Below, in pieces: positions 56,641 through 64,000 of a DNA stretch of 64,000 bases (positions within the stretch are counted from its first letter, which is position 1; every line of letters starts with the position of its first letter). A model generated the notes under the pieces. It was not told the origin of the DNA. It worked only from the letters and a program-made list of their open reading frames with translations, and ran no database searches. The DNA comes from Sphingomonadales bacterium 12-68-11 (lineage in GTDB: Bacteria > Pseudomonadota > Alphaproteobacteria > Sphingomonadales > Sphingomonadaceae), in assembly GCA_002279825.1 (NCBI GenBank), contig NCCV01000003.1, positions 489,614 through 553,613 on the forward strand. Direction: 5' to 3'. The translations under genes were made by a program, and so were the position numbers.

Positions 56641-57782
56641 GCGCGCCCGCACCGCCTTCCGAATCCGCAAACGTGCGCCAGTTCACCGTCGCGCCCGACG
56701 ACGACGGCATTCGCCTCGACCGGTGGTTCAAGCGCCACTTGCCGCAGATCGGCTTCGCCACGGTGTCGCGCTGGGCGCGCACCGGGCAGCTCCGCGTCGA
56801 CGGCGGCCGCGCCAAGCCCGAGGATCGGCTCGCCGCCGGCCAGGTGCTGCGGGTTCCGCCCGGCGGGGATCTGCCCGCCAAGACCGCGCCGCGCCCGCGC
56901 CCCGAACTGAGCGACGAGGACCGCGCGCTCGCCGAAGCGATGCTGATCGAACGGACCGAGGCGGCGCTGGTCCTCAACAAGCCCCCCGGCCTCGCCACCC
57001 AGGGCGGCACCGGCACCACCCAGCACGTCGATCGCCTGCTCGATGCCTATGCCGATGAGGGCGCGCCGCGCCCGCGCCTCGTCCACCGGCTCGACAAGGA
57101 TACCTCGGGCGTGCTGCTCGTGGCGCGTACCCCAGGCAGCGCGGCGTTCTTCTCCAAGCGCTTCTCGGGCCGCTCGGCCAAGAAGATCTACTGGGCGCTG
57201 GTGGTCGGCGTGCCCGCCGTGGGCGACGGCACGATCGAAGCGCCGCTCGCCAAGCAGCCGGGCAGCGGCGGCGAGAAGATGCACGTAGACGAGGAGAACG
57301 GCCAGCCGGCCAAGACCCGCTACCGCGTGGTCGATCGCGCCGGCAACCGCGCCTCGTGGGTCGAGCTCCAGCCGCTCACCGGGCGCACGCACCAGCTCCG
57401 CGTCCACATGGCCGCGATCGGCCATCCGATCGTGGGCGACGGCAAGTACGGCGGGCCCGATGCGTTCCTGACCGGCTCGATCAGCCGCAAGATGCATCTC
57501 CACGCACGCCGCCTGATCATCGACGCGCCCAAGGACCGCACCGGCGGCGGCGGCACGATCGACGCCGTGGCAGAGCTGCCCGATCACTTCGCGGCCTCGA
57601 TGGAACAGCTCGGCTTCGACCCCGGCCTCAGCGACGCGGCGCCCGAGAAAGGCCCGGCCGGCCCCTCGCGCGAGGAGAAGAAGCAGGCCGCCAAGGCCCA
57701 CGCCAAGACCTACCGCAAGGCCCGCCGCGGCGAACGCCGCACGCGCGGCGCGGAGCTACCGGCGAAGGGCAAGCGACCGTGA
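56637..57782 (+). CDS. RluC/RluD-family pseudouridine synthase
   Basis: A 381-residue enzyme. An N-terminal S4 RNA-binding domain ([20 protein letters not shown]) precedes the catalytic domain with the motif [19 protein letters not shown] (catalytic Asp in HRLDKDT). Further motifs are [20 protein letters not shown] and VGDGKYGG. It modifies uridines in 23S rRNA; E. coli RluC targets 955, 2504 and 2580, but the site cannot be read here. The C-terminus is a Lys/Arg/Ala-rich tail beyond the usual family length. It overlaps crcB by four bases. Confidence 0.92.
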   Translation: MSAPAPPSESANVRQFTVAPDDDGIRLDRWFKRHLPQIGFATVSRWARTGQLRVDGGRAKPEDRLAAGQVLRVPPGGDLPAKTAPRPRPELSDEDRALAEAMLIERTEAALVLNKPPGLATQGGTGTTQHVDRLLDAYADEGAPRPRLVHRLDKDTSGVLLVARTPGSAAFFSKRFSGRSAKKIYWALVVGVPAVGDGTIEAPLAKQPGSGGEKMHVDEENGQPAKTRYRVVDRAGNRASWVELQPLTGRTHQLRVHMAAIGHPIVGDGKYGGPDAFLTGSISRKMHLHARRLIIDAPKDRTGGGGTIDAVAELPDHFAASMEQLGFDPGLSDAAPEKGPAGPSREEKKQAAKAHAKTYRKARRGERRTRGAELPAKGKRP

Positions 57783-57787
57783 GACCT

Positions 57788-57893
57788 CGTCATTGCGAGG
57801 GGCGAAGCCCCGCGGCAATCCAGAGCGGCACTGCACTACGCGCTGAATTGGTTGGCTGTCGCCAGCTCCGCTTCCGCTACGCTCGCAATGACG
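57788..57893. repeat. Intergenic palindromic repeat, family A (copy 2)
   Basis: Perfect 12-base ends CGTCATTGCGAG (57788–57799) and CTCGCAATGACG (57882–57893), with GGGGCGAAGCCCCGCGGCAA between. It shares the ends and the GCGGCAATCCAGA core with the copy at 41742–41825. It lies between the pseudouridine synthase and the HAD gene. Confidence 0.85.
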
Positions 57894-57909
57894 ACGGTGG
57901 AGTGACGGT

Positions 57910-58566
57910 GTGACAACCCGCCTTGCCGTATTCGACTGCGACGGCACACTGAGCGACGGCCAGGCCGCGGTCTGCACCGCGATGGCGGGTGCGTTCGCCG
58001 GCTCCGGTCTGGCCTGCCCGCCCGGCCACGCGGTGCGGCGCATCGTCGGGCTGAGCTTGCCGGTCGCACTGCGCCGCCTCGCGCCCGAGGCCGCGCCCGA
58101 ACAGGTCGATTTGCTAGTCGCGGCCTACAAGGACGAATTCTTCCGCCTGCGCTCCGAAGGCCAGGTTCACGAACCGCTGTTCGAAGGAATCGCCGATCTG
58201 CTCGGCCGGCTCGCCGCGCGCGGCTGGACGCTCGGCGTGGCCACCGGCAAGTCCGACCGCGGGCTGTCCTCGACGCTGGCGATGCACGGCCTGTCGGGCC
58301 TGTTCGCGACCTTGCAGACCGCCGACCGCCACCCCTCCAAGCCCGATCCGGCAATGCTCCACGCAGCCATGGCCGAAGCCGGCGCCGCGCCTGCCCAGAC
58401 CGTGATGATCGGCGATACCGCATTCGACATCGAGATGGCGCGCAGCGCGGGGGTGCGCGCGATTGGCGTGGCCTGGGGCTACCACGCGCCCGAGGAACTG
58501 ATCGCCGCTGGCGCCGAGGCTGTGGCCGGCACCGCCGCCGAACTGGGCGCGCTCATCGATGGCTGA
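57910..58566 (+). CDS. HAD-family hydrolase (phosphoglycolate phosphatase-like)
   Basis: A 218-residue haloacid-dehalogenase-like phosphatase. The nucleophile motif is LAVFDCDGTLSDGQ, motif II is LGVATGKSDRGLS, and motifs III/IV are SKPDPAMLHAAM and MIGDTAFDIEMARSAG, all in the usual order. The cap domain is helical. The first codon is GTG (57910). It overlaps the next gene by eight bases. Substrate is open: phosphoglycolate, pyrophosphate or a nucleotide are typical. Confidence 0.88.
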   Translation: MTTRLAVFDCDGTLSDGQAAVCTAMAGAFAGSGLACPPGHAVRRIVGLSLPVALRRLAPEAAPEQVDLLVAAYKDEFFRLRSEGQVHEPLFEGIADLLGRLAARGWTLGVATGKSDRGLSSTLAMHGLSGLFATLQTADRHPSKPDPAMLHAAMAEAGAAPAQTVMIGDTAFDIEMARSAGVRAIGVAWGYHAPEELIAAGAEAVAGTAAELGALIDG

Positions 58567-58780
58567 GCCGGTGAGCGACGATGTGGCCCGCAACCGCTGG
58601 CTGGTCATCCAGGCCGTGCGCGCCGCCGGTGTGGCCATGGTCATGATCGGCGTTTTGGGCCTCGGCGGGCGGATCGACCTGCCGCCCGCCGCCGCCTACA
58701 TCCTGGCCGTGGTCGGCATCGTCGACGTGTTCCTGGTGCCGCGCCTGCTCGCCCGCAGATGGCGGACGCCCAAGCCGTGA
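58559..58780 (+). CDS. Small two-helix membrane protein, unknown function
   Basis: A 73-residue protein with two hydrophobic stretches (AAGVAMVMIGVLGLG and AAYILAVVGIVDVFLV) and a basic C-terminus (RLLARRWRTPKP). It starts inside the end of the HAD gene (8-base overlap) and its end overlaps the atp12 start by 22 bases. The tight packing suggests it is real and cotranscribed. I recognise no family. Confidence 0.72.
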   Translation: MAEPVSDDVARNRWLVIQAVRAAGVAMVMIGVLGLGGRIDLPPAAAYILAVVGIVDVFLVPRLLARRWRTPKP

Positions 58781-59472
58781 AGCGGTTCTGGACGGAGGTT
58801 ACGGTGGAACCGGTGCAAGCCGGCTTCCAGGTCGCGCTCGATGGCCGGCCGGTGCGCACTCAAGGCGGGGCGAGCCAAGTCGTGCCCTCCGCCGCGCTCG
58901 CCGAAGCGCTCGCCGAGGAGTGGCGCGCGCAGGATGTCGAGATCGATCCGCGCAGCCTGCCGTTGCGCGATCTCGCCGACTACGCGATCGACCGTGTCCG
59001 GCCCGACTGCACGGGGACGATCGCCACGCTGCTGCGCTACGCCGAGAGCGACACCTTGTGCTACCGCGCCGATCCCGACGAGCCGCTCTACCGCCGCCAG
59101 CGCGAATTGTGGGAGCCGCTGCTGACCGCGCTGGAGGAACGCCATGGTGTGCGGTTCGAACGGGTCAGCGGCGTCATGCACCGCGCGCAGCCCCCCGAGA
59201 GCTTGTCCGCGCTGCGCGCCTTGCTCGAACGCGAGGACGACTTCGCGCTCGCCGCGCTCGCAACGCTCGCCCCGCTGGCGGCCTCGCTGACCGTCGCGCT
59301 GGCCGCGCTCGTGCCCGGCGCCGACCCCGCCGCGCTGTTCGCCGCCGCCAATGCCGAAGAGGACTGGCAGGCCGAGCTGTGGGGCTGGGACCTTACGGCC
59401 GAACAGGACCGCGGCTTCCGGCTGGCCGCCTTCACCGCGGCGACCGCGTTCGCGCGGCTCGCGCGCGGCTGA
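58759..59472 (+). CDS. Atp12 family F1-ATPase assembly chaperone
   Basis: A 237-residue protein resembling Atp12, which in mitochondria binds the alpha subunit of F1 during assembly; alphaproteobacteria carry homologs. The N-terminus KRFWTEVTVEPVQAGFQVAL and the SDTLCYRADPDEPLYRRQRE segment are family features, followed by an all-helical C-terminal domain. The gene begins 22 bases before the small membrane protein ends, so the two frames overlap. It is the last gene of the crcB-to-atp12 run and ends 4 bases from the convergent reductase. Confidence 0.88.
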   Translation: MADAQAVKRFWTEVTVEPVQAGFQVALDGRPVRTQGGASQVVPSAALAEALAEEWRAQDVEIDPRSLPLRDLADYAIDRVRPDCTGTIATLLRYAESDTLCYRADPDEPLYRRQRELWEPLLTALEERHGVRFERVSGVMHRAQPPESLSALRALLEREDDFALAALATLAPLAASLTVALAALVPGADPAALFAAANAEEDWQAELWGWDLTAEQDRGFRLAAFTAATAFARLARG

Positions 59473-59476
59473 CCAC

Positions 59477-60064
59477 TCAGGCCCCGCGCGCGCCGAGCTC
59501 GAGCATTTCCTCAAGCCCCTTGCGGCGGTTTCCGAGGTTGTCGACCCCGCCGAGCAGCGTGTGCTCGACCGGCGCAAAGCCGACGAACTTGAGGATGTTG
59601 CGCTCGAGGCTCTTGAGGCTGTGCGCGCTATAGACCCAGCGGTAGAACAGCGCCGGCATGCCCATCGTCACCACGATCCGCGCCGACCGTCCGCCGAGCA
59701 GCTTTCGCGGCAGGCCCTTGGTGCGATACTCGAGCGCGAAGCCGGGCCGCAGCACCTGTTCGAGCACGCCCTTGAGCAGCGCCGGCACGTCGCCCAGCCA
59801 CAGCGGGTAGAGCAGCACCAGGTGATCGGCCCATTCGATGTCGGCCTGGAGCCGCGCGATCTCCTCCGGCGGTTCGCCGGTCAGCCAGTCGGATGGCTTG
59901 CGCAGCAGCGGGAAGTCGAGCTTGGCGATCTCCTTGCGCAGCACCTCGTGCCCCGCCTCGCTCGCCGCGCCGGCATAGGCTTCGGCGAGCGCGTGGACGA
60001 AATGCGCGGGATCGGGATCGGGATGGCCGTCGAGAACGAGAATGCGGCGGGCGGCTACGGACAT
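59477..60064 (-). CDS. Flavodoxin-fold NAD(P)H dehydrogenase (quinone)-like
   Basis: A 195-residue protein of the flavodoxin_2 (KefF/MdaB/NQO1) group. It starts RRILVLDGHPDPDPAHFVHA, followed by ADHLVLLYPLWLGDVPALLK (the FMN-binding loop) and ARIVVTMGMPALFYRW. Predicted to reduce quinones or other electrophiles using FMN/FAD. The ATG at 60064 fits the family. It stands alone on the minus strand. Confidence 0.9.
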   Translation of the reverse strand: MSVAARRILVLDGHPDPDPAHFVHALAEAYAGAASEAGHEVLRKEIAKLDFPLLRKPSDWLTGEPPEEIARLQADIEWADHLVLLYPLWLGDVPALLKGVLEQVLRPGFALEYRTKGLPRKLLGGRSARIVVTMGMPALFYRWVYSAHSLKSLERNILKFVGFAPVEHTLLGGVDNLGNRRKGLEEMLELGARGA

Positions 60065-60142
60065 CGGCGCTCTCCTTGCTGAGCGCGCTCGTCCTATGGG
60101 GTATGGATCGCGCCGCCTTTGACGCGGCTCAAGCGCATCGGA

Positions 60143-60724
60143 TTACCCGACCCACTCCGCAACTTCCGCCGCCACGCGGTTGGCCGCCTGGTTGAGCGCC
60201 GGGCCGACGGCGGCGGCTTCCGCCGCGACGCCGGAAACGGTGCTTTCGAAGCGCCGAGTGCGGACTTCACCGCCGGGCATCTGCAGGACCGCGTCGTAGC
60301 GCACGATCACGCTGCCGCTCGGTGCGTCGTAGCCCATTTCCATGAGCTGGCCGCCGAGCTGGGTCGCCGCCGCGTATTCGACCTCGCCGTCGCCGACTAC
60401 CAGCCGGCCGCCGCGCGCGCGGATCGTTTCGCTGAGCAGGTGCTGGAACAGCCGCGCGGGCCGCTCGACCCACACCGCGTCCTGGAGATAGGCCACGCTC
60501 GCCGCGTCGACCTGCACCGGCACGCGGACCACCGCGAGCCGCTGCGCCGAGGCCGGTTCGAGCACCACCAGCGCCGAAGACGGCTGCCCGGCCGAGGTCG
60601 CCCCGACCGCCACCGTGCGTTCGGGCGTGAGCGTCAGCAGCGTCTCGGGCACTTTGGGCCCGAGGCTGATGCAGCCCGCCAGCGCCAGCGCCAGCATCGC
60701 AGCGAGTCCTGCTCTGATCGGCAT
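60143..60724 (-). CDS. PqiC-like periplasmic lipoprotein (ABC transporter auxiliary component)
   Basis: A 193-residue lipoprotein with lipobox LALAGCISL (Cys near residue 18). The domain (LVVLEPASAQRLAVVRVPVQ, VWVERPARLFQHLLSETIRA) matches the ABC-type transport auxiliary (PqiC/YmbA) family that assists MCE proteins. It is the last gene of the mlaE–mlaF–mlaD–pqiC-like operon, 17 bases from mlaD. It probably sits in the periplasm and helps move phospholipids between the membranes. Start ATG 60724 is set by the signal peptide. Confidence 0.87.
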   Translation of the reverse strand: MPIRAGLAAMLALALAGCISLGPKVPETLLTLTPERTVAVGATSAGQPSSALVVLEPASAQRLAVVRVPVQVDAASVAYLQDAVWVERPARLFQHLLSETIRARGGRLVVGDGEVEYAAATQLGGQLMEMGYDAPSGSVIVRYDAVLQMPGGEVRTRRFESTVSGVAAEAAAVGPALNQAANRVAAEVAEWVG

Positions 60725-60741
60725 GTCGCGGCCTCCTGCGC

Positions 60742-61689
60742 TCACGGTTGGTAATCCGGCAGCTTGCCGCCGCCCACCAGCGCGCCCGCGCCCTGGCTCT
60801 CGATCTTTTCCATCAACATCCGCAGCGCCTGGCTGGTGCGGCGCAAGTCCTGCAGCGTGGCTTCGGCAGAGGGCAGCGTCGATTCCGTGAGTTGCCGCGC
60901 CGCTGGGCGCGCGTCCTCGAGCGTGCCTTGCAGCGAATCCGCCGCGCGCTGCGCCGAACGCATCGTGGTGCGCAGTTCGGCGGCGAGGCTCTGGCCTTCC
61001 TCGCCGATCAGCGCGTTGGTCGAATCGAGCGTGCGCTCGAACGCCGCCAGCGTCAGCGTCGATTGCGCGAGCGTGCCGCGCAGTTCGTCGAGCGCGGCCT
61101 TCACTTGCGGCGAGGTATCGGCGAGCTGTGCGCTGATCCGGTCGGTGTTGGCGAGAATGCCGCTGATCGATTCCTGGTTCTCGTCCGACAGCACCCGCGT
61201 CAACCGGTCGGTCAGCGTCGCCAGCCGTTCGAGCAGCAGCGGCGCGCTGGCCAGGATCTCGCCGAGCCCGCCGGCCTGCGGCGGGATGACCGGGACGCCC
61301 TCCGGGCACGAGGTGGTCGAACAGGTGATCGCCGGCGCGCCGCGCCGCCCGCCGTTGAGCGCGATTGTCGAGACCCCGGTGAAGCTGGCCGAGATCGAGG
61401 CGGTTGTGCCGAGCAGGATCGGGGTATCGCCTTCGATCTGGAGCCGGACCTTCACGAACCGCGGGTCCTTCTTCCACAGCTCGATCTTGTCGACCTGGCC
61501 GACCGGCACGCCCGAGTAGGCGACCTGCGAGCCCTGCGCGAGCCCGCCGACCGACTGTTCGAAGAACACGTCGTAGTCCTTCTTGTCGGTGGTCCCGAGC
61601 CGCGCCAGCCAGACGAAAAACAGCGCCAGCCCGGCGAGCAGCAGCAAAGTGACCGCCCCGACCCAGACATGGTTCGCGCGGGTTTCCAT
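60742..61689 (-). CDS. mlaD: MCE-domain protein, MlaD-like
   Basis: A 315-residue substrate-binding protein of a phospholipid ABC transporter. One N-terminal helix (VTLLLLAGLALFFVWL) precedes an MCE domain (YDVFFEQSVGGLAQGSQVAY, SGVPVGQVDKIELW, GTTASISASFTGVSTIAL). A small insert has two cysteines (ITCSTTSCPEGVP) that may form a disulfide. A long helical C-terminus (LLERLATLTDRLTRVL and on) is characteristic of larger MCE proteins. It is in the mlaE–mlaF–mlaD order. Confidence 0.93.
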   Translation of the reverse strand: METRANHVWVGAVTLLLLAGLALFFVWLARLGTTDKKDYDVFFEQSVGGLAQGSQVAYSGVPVGQVDKIELWKKDPRFVKVRLQIEGDTPILLGTTASISASFTGVSTIALNGGRRGAPAITCSTTSCPEGVPVIPPQAGGLGEILASAPLLLERLATLTDRLTRVLSDENQESISGILANTDRISAQLADTSPQVKAALDELRGTLAQSTLTLAAFERTLDSTNALIGEEGQSLAAELRTTMRSAQRAADSLQGTLEDARPAARQLTESTLPSAEATLQDLRRTSQALRMLMEKIESQGAGALVGGGKLPDYQP

Positions 61690-61718
61690 CTAGGTTGCCT
61701 GCCCCTGCATCGCCATGC

Positions 61719-62588
61719 CTATGCCTTTGACACGCCTTGCTTGTCCATCCCATGCCCGAGGTTCTGCGCCGCGCGTCCGCGGGGGCCGAGGAAATACTCC
61801 TTGATCCACGGGTGGTCGGCCTTGAGCAGGTCGGCGATCGGCCCGACCGCGATGACCTGCTTGTCGGCCAGCACCGCCACCCGGTCGCAGATCGAATAGA
61901 GCGTATCGAGATCGTGGGTGATCAGGAACACCGTCAGGCCGAGCGTGTCGGTCAGCTCGCGAGTCAGCGAGTCGAAGTTGGCGGCGCCGATCGGATCGAG
62001 CCCGGCGGTCGGCTCGTCGAGGAACAGGAGTTCGGGATCGAGCGCCAGCGCGCGCGCCAGCCCCGCGCGCTTGCGCATCCCGCCCGACAGTTCGGACGGA
62101 TACTTGGCCGCCGCGTCCCCGGGCAGCCCGCTCATCACCACTTTGAAGCGCGCGATCTCGTGGCGCAGCTCGGGATCGAGTTCGGGATAGAACTGCTTGA
62201 GCGGCACTTCGACGTTCTCGGCCACGGTCAGCGTCGAGAACAGCGCCCCGCCCTGGAACAGCACCCCCCAGCGGCTGCGCACCGCGCCTTCTTCGTCGGG
62301 CTCGGAGCCGATGATGTTCTTGCCGAACACCTCGATCGTGCCTTCGTCGGGAGTCTGCAACCCGATGATCGAGCGCATCAGCACCGATTTGCCCGTCCCC
62401 GAACCGCCGACCACGCCGAGGATTTCGCCCTTCTTCACTTTGAGCGAGAGGTTTTCGTGGATGACCTGTTCGCCGAAGCTGTTCCTCAGCCCCTCGATGC
62501 AGATCGGAAACTCGCCCTCGAACGCCTGCTCGGACACATCGTCGCGCGCTTCGTGGGCGATTTCCTGCTCGAGGTCCTCGCTGGCCAT
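61719..62588 (-). CDS. mlaF: Phospholipid ABC transporter ATPase, MlaF-like
   Basis: A 289-residue ABC ATPase. Walker A is GVVGGSGTGKSVLMRSI, the signature LSGGMRKRAGLARALA is the MCE-transporter variant, Walker B is LLFLDEPTAGLDPI and the switch is LITHDLDTL. The start MASEDLEQEI at 62588 is two bases after the mlaE stop. About 25 extra acidic residues precede the domain. It powers movement of lipids by MlaE/MlaD. Confidence 0.95.
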   Translation of the reverse strand: MASEDLEQEIAHEARDDVSEQAFEGEFPICIEGLRNSFGEQVIHENLSLKVKKGEILGVVGGSGTGKSVLMRSIIGLQTPDEGTIEVFGKNIIGSEPDEEGAVRSRWGVLFQGGALFSTLTVAENVEVPLKQFYPELDPELRHEIARFKVVMSGLPGDAAAKYPSELSGGMRKRAGLARALALDPELLFLDEPTAGLDPIGAANFDSLTRELTDTLGLTVFLITHDLDTLYSICDRVAVLADKQVIAVGPIADLLKADHPWIKEYFLGPRGRAAQNLGHGMDKQGVSKA

Positions 62589-62590
62589 GC

Positions 62591-63700
62591 TCAGCCCCAG
62601 CCCAACTGGTCGAAGAACACCGCGAAGAACGCGTCGAGCACGATCACCGAGAAGATCGCCTGGACCACCGCCTTGGTGGTGCGCAGCCCGACTTCCTCGG
62701 AATTCCCTTCGACCTGCATGCCCTGGTAGCACCCGGCCAGCGCCAGGATCAGCCCGAACACCGGCGCCTTGATCAGCCCGACCCACAAGTCGTGCAGCGG
62801 AACCACTTCCTGGATGCGCAGCAGGAAGGTGAGGAACGGGATCCCGAGGGTCAGATCGGCGATCACCGCCCCGCCGACCACCGCGATCGCCGCCGCGAAG
62901 AACCCCAGCAGCGGCATCATGATGACCGCCGCCATGATCCGCGGCAGCACCAGCACTTCCATCGGCGAAACGCCGATCGTGCGCATCGCGTCGATTTCCT
63001 CGGTCAGCTTCATCGTCCCGAGCTGCGCGGCGAAGGCGCTGCCCGAACGGCCCGCGACCATGATCGCGGTCATCAGCACCCCGAGTTCGCGGAAGGACAG
63101 CCGCCCGGTCAGATTGATGGTGTAGATCTCGGCGCCGAACTGGCGGAGCTGCGCCGCGCCCTGCTGCGCGATCACCACCCCGATCAGGAAGCTCATCAGC
63201 CCGACGATCGGCAGCGCGGTCACCCCGACCAGCTCCATCTGCCGCACCAGCGCGCGCAGCGGGAAGCGCCGCGGATGAACCAGCAGCGACCCCGCGGCGC
63301 GCACGATCTGGCCGATGAAGCCGATCACCCGCACCGTCCCGTCCCACGCCCCGATGCTCTTCTCGCCAAGGTCCTCCAGCACGCGCAGCGGCAGTGCCGA
63401 GCGCTCGGGCCGGATCGGCGCGGTGCTGGCGGCCTCGCTGACCGCCGCGATCAGCGTGTCGGCCTGCCCGCTGGTGCCGGTGATGCGCGCCTTCTGCTGG
63501 TCGGCGAAGCGCCATACCGTCCAGGCCCCGACGGTGTCGATATCGCCGGCGGCGCTGAGGTCGACCGCCTGGACCGACCCGTCGAACTCGCGCAGCTTGC
63601 GGTCGAGCAGGCCGATCGACGAAATGGTCAGCGGCCCGTGCAGCGCCAGCGTGGCGCGCCCGCCGCGCTCCTCTACGGTGAAGTCCGCCCATTCGCGCAT
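62591..63700 (-). CDS. mlaE: MlaE-like permease with N-terminal STAS domain
   Basis: A 369-residue inner-membrane permease. The first roughly 105 residues form a STAS-like domain (RATLALHGPLTISSIGLLDR), which in other bacteria is a separate MlaB protein. The rest is the MlaE domain (GVTALPIVGLMSFLIGVVIA, GRLSFRELGVLMTAIMVAG, YQGMQVEGNSEEVGLRTTKA). The fusion means a separate mlaB is not needed. The gene is first in the operon. Start ATG 63700. Confidence 0.94.
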   Translation of the reverse strand: MREWADFTVEERGGRATLALHGPLTISSIGLLDRKLREFDGSVQAVDLSAAGDIDTVGAWTVWRFADQQKARITGTSGQADTLIAAVSEAASTAPIRPERSALPLRVLEDLGEKSIGAWDGTVRVIGFIGQIVRAAGSLLVHPRRFPLRALVRQMELVGVTALPIVGLMSFLIGVVIAQQGAAQLRQFGAEIYTINLTGRLSFRELGVLMTAIMVAGRSGSAFAAQLGTMKLTEEIDAMRTIGVSPMEVLVLPRIMAAVIMMPLLGFFAAAIAVVGGAVIADLTLGIPFLTFLLRIQEVVPLHDLWVGLIKAPVFGLILALAGCYQGMQVEGNSEEVGLRTTKAVVQAIFSVIVLDAFFAVFFDQLGWG

Positions 63701-63739
63701 AAGTGTCAGGCTATGCGGTGAAATGCGCGGCGCGGCAAT

Positions 63740-63866
63740 CCTTCGAGACGCGTCTTCGACAGGCTCAGCCGCTCCTCAGGATGAGCGGACTGGGAATTGG
63801 GCGCTCATCCTGAGGAGAGACTGAGCGTAGGGCCGCAGGCCCGCAGCCGAAGGCGCGTCTCGAAGG
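63740..63866. repeat. Intergenic palindromic repeat, family E
   Basis: Perfect 13-base ends CCTTCGAGACGCG (63740–63752) and CGCGTCTCGAAGG (63854–63866), and inner arms CTCCTCAGGATGAGCG (63772–63787) and CGCTCATCCTGAGGAG (63802–63817). It lies between the divergent mlaE and valS genes. This nested-arm design is common in sphingomonad intergenic regions. Confidence 0.87.
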
Positions 63867-63914
63867 ACGCCGGCGCTTGCCCCCTTGGAACCGCGCTGGC
63901 AAAGCCCGCGCGCC

Positions 63915-64000
63915 ATGACGCAAGAGCTTTCCAAGACCTTCGACCCCGCCGCGATCGAAGCCCGCTGGTACGCCCACTGGGAATCGAACGGCCTGTTCCG
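63915..64000 (+). CDS. valS: Valyl-tRNA synthetase, N-terminus (partial)
   Basis: The frame starts at ATG 63915 and runs off the right edge after 28 codons. It reads [20 protein letters not shown] then HWESNGLF, the typical start of bacterial ValRS (FDP..IE..WY..WE..G.F). Only this start is visible, so the HIGH and KMSKS motifs cannot be checked. It is divergent from mlaE across the family E repeat. Confidence 0.87.
   Translation, partial: MTQELSKTFDPAAIEARWYAHWESNGLF

Overview
The window is a GC-rich chromosomal segment from an alphaproteobacterium, most likely of the order Sphingomonadales (Sphingomonas, Novosphingobium or Erythrobacter-like). The evidence is the gene order argS–SPOR–nagZ–scpA–scpB–tatABC, two large TonB-dependent receptors, a Cpa/Tad pilus cluster, a PmtA-type lipid methyltransferase, an Atp12 chaperone gene, an Mla-type lipid transport operon, and intergenic inverted repeats of the kind scattered through sphingomonad genomes. 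Most of the content is ordinary housekeeping. No rRNA, tRNA, CRISPR array, integrase or transposase was seen. Both edges cut genes: a TamA-like outer-membrane protein on the left and valS on the right.

Left part (1–21.7 kb): tamA-like (partial), arginyltransferase ate and ilvA run leftward. A 3-hydroxyisobutyrate-dehydrogenase-like gene and a secreted amidohydrolase run rightward. A long leftward block follows: argS, SPOR protein, TonB receptor, Tat-exported PhoD phosphatase, nagZ, scpA, scpB, tatA, tatB, tatC. The receptor–phoD pair looks inserted into an otherwise conserved block, and PhoD carries a twin-arginine signal that the TatABC translocase encoded just downstream would export. Then come ispH–thrB–rnhA (rightward) and a YegP-like protein, an FAD oxidoreductase and a lysophospholipase-like hydrolase (leftward).

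Middle (21.7–35.9 kb): a Cpa/Tad cluster cpaA-B-C-D-E-tadB-tadC lacks cpaF (the secretion ATPase) at its expected place and has no pilin gene beside it. A MarR regulator, mtnP and an SDR dehydrogenase follow, then a second TonB receptor with a strong terminator and a Sel1/prolyl-4-hydroxylase-like oxygenase.

Right part (35.9–64 kb): clpB (with a candidate heat-shock promoter), a secreted leucyl aminopeptidase, then a possible lipid neighbourhood (pmtA, a DUF962/Mpo1-like membrane protein, a class III aminotransferase, phosphatidylserine decarboxylase). An M16 peptidase gene is broken in the middle. chrA and trmL precede the gatC–gatA–X–gatB operon, where X is a strikingly AT-rich membrane-protein gene squeezed between gatA and gatB with overlaps at both ends. 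The remainder holds a DUF4153 membrane protein, an FKBP isomerase, rpsU, a crcB–rluC-like–HAD–small membrane protein–atp12 operon, a flavodoxin-fold reductase, and the mlaE–mlaF–mlaD–pqiC-like operon.

The items most worth a second look are the AT-rich gene inside the gat operon, the missing cpaF, the interrupted M16 peptidase, the lipid-type cluster around the class III aminotransferase, and several distinct families of intergenic palindromes.
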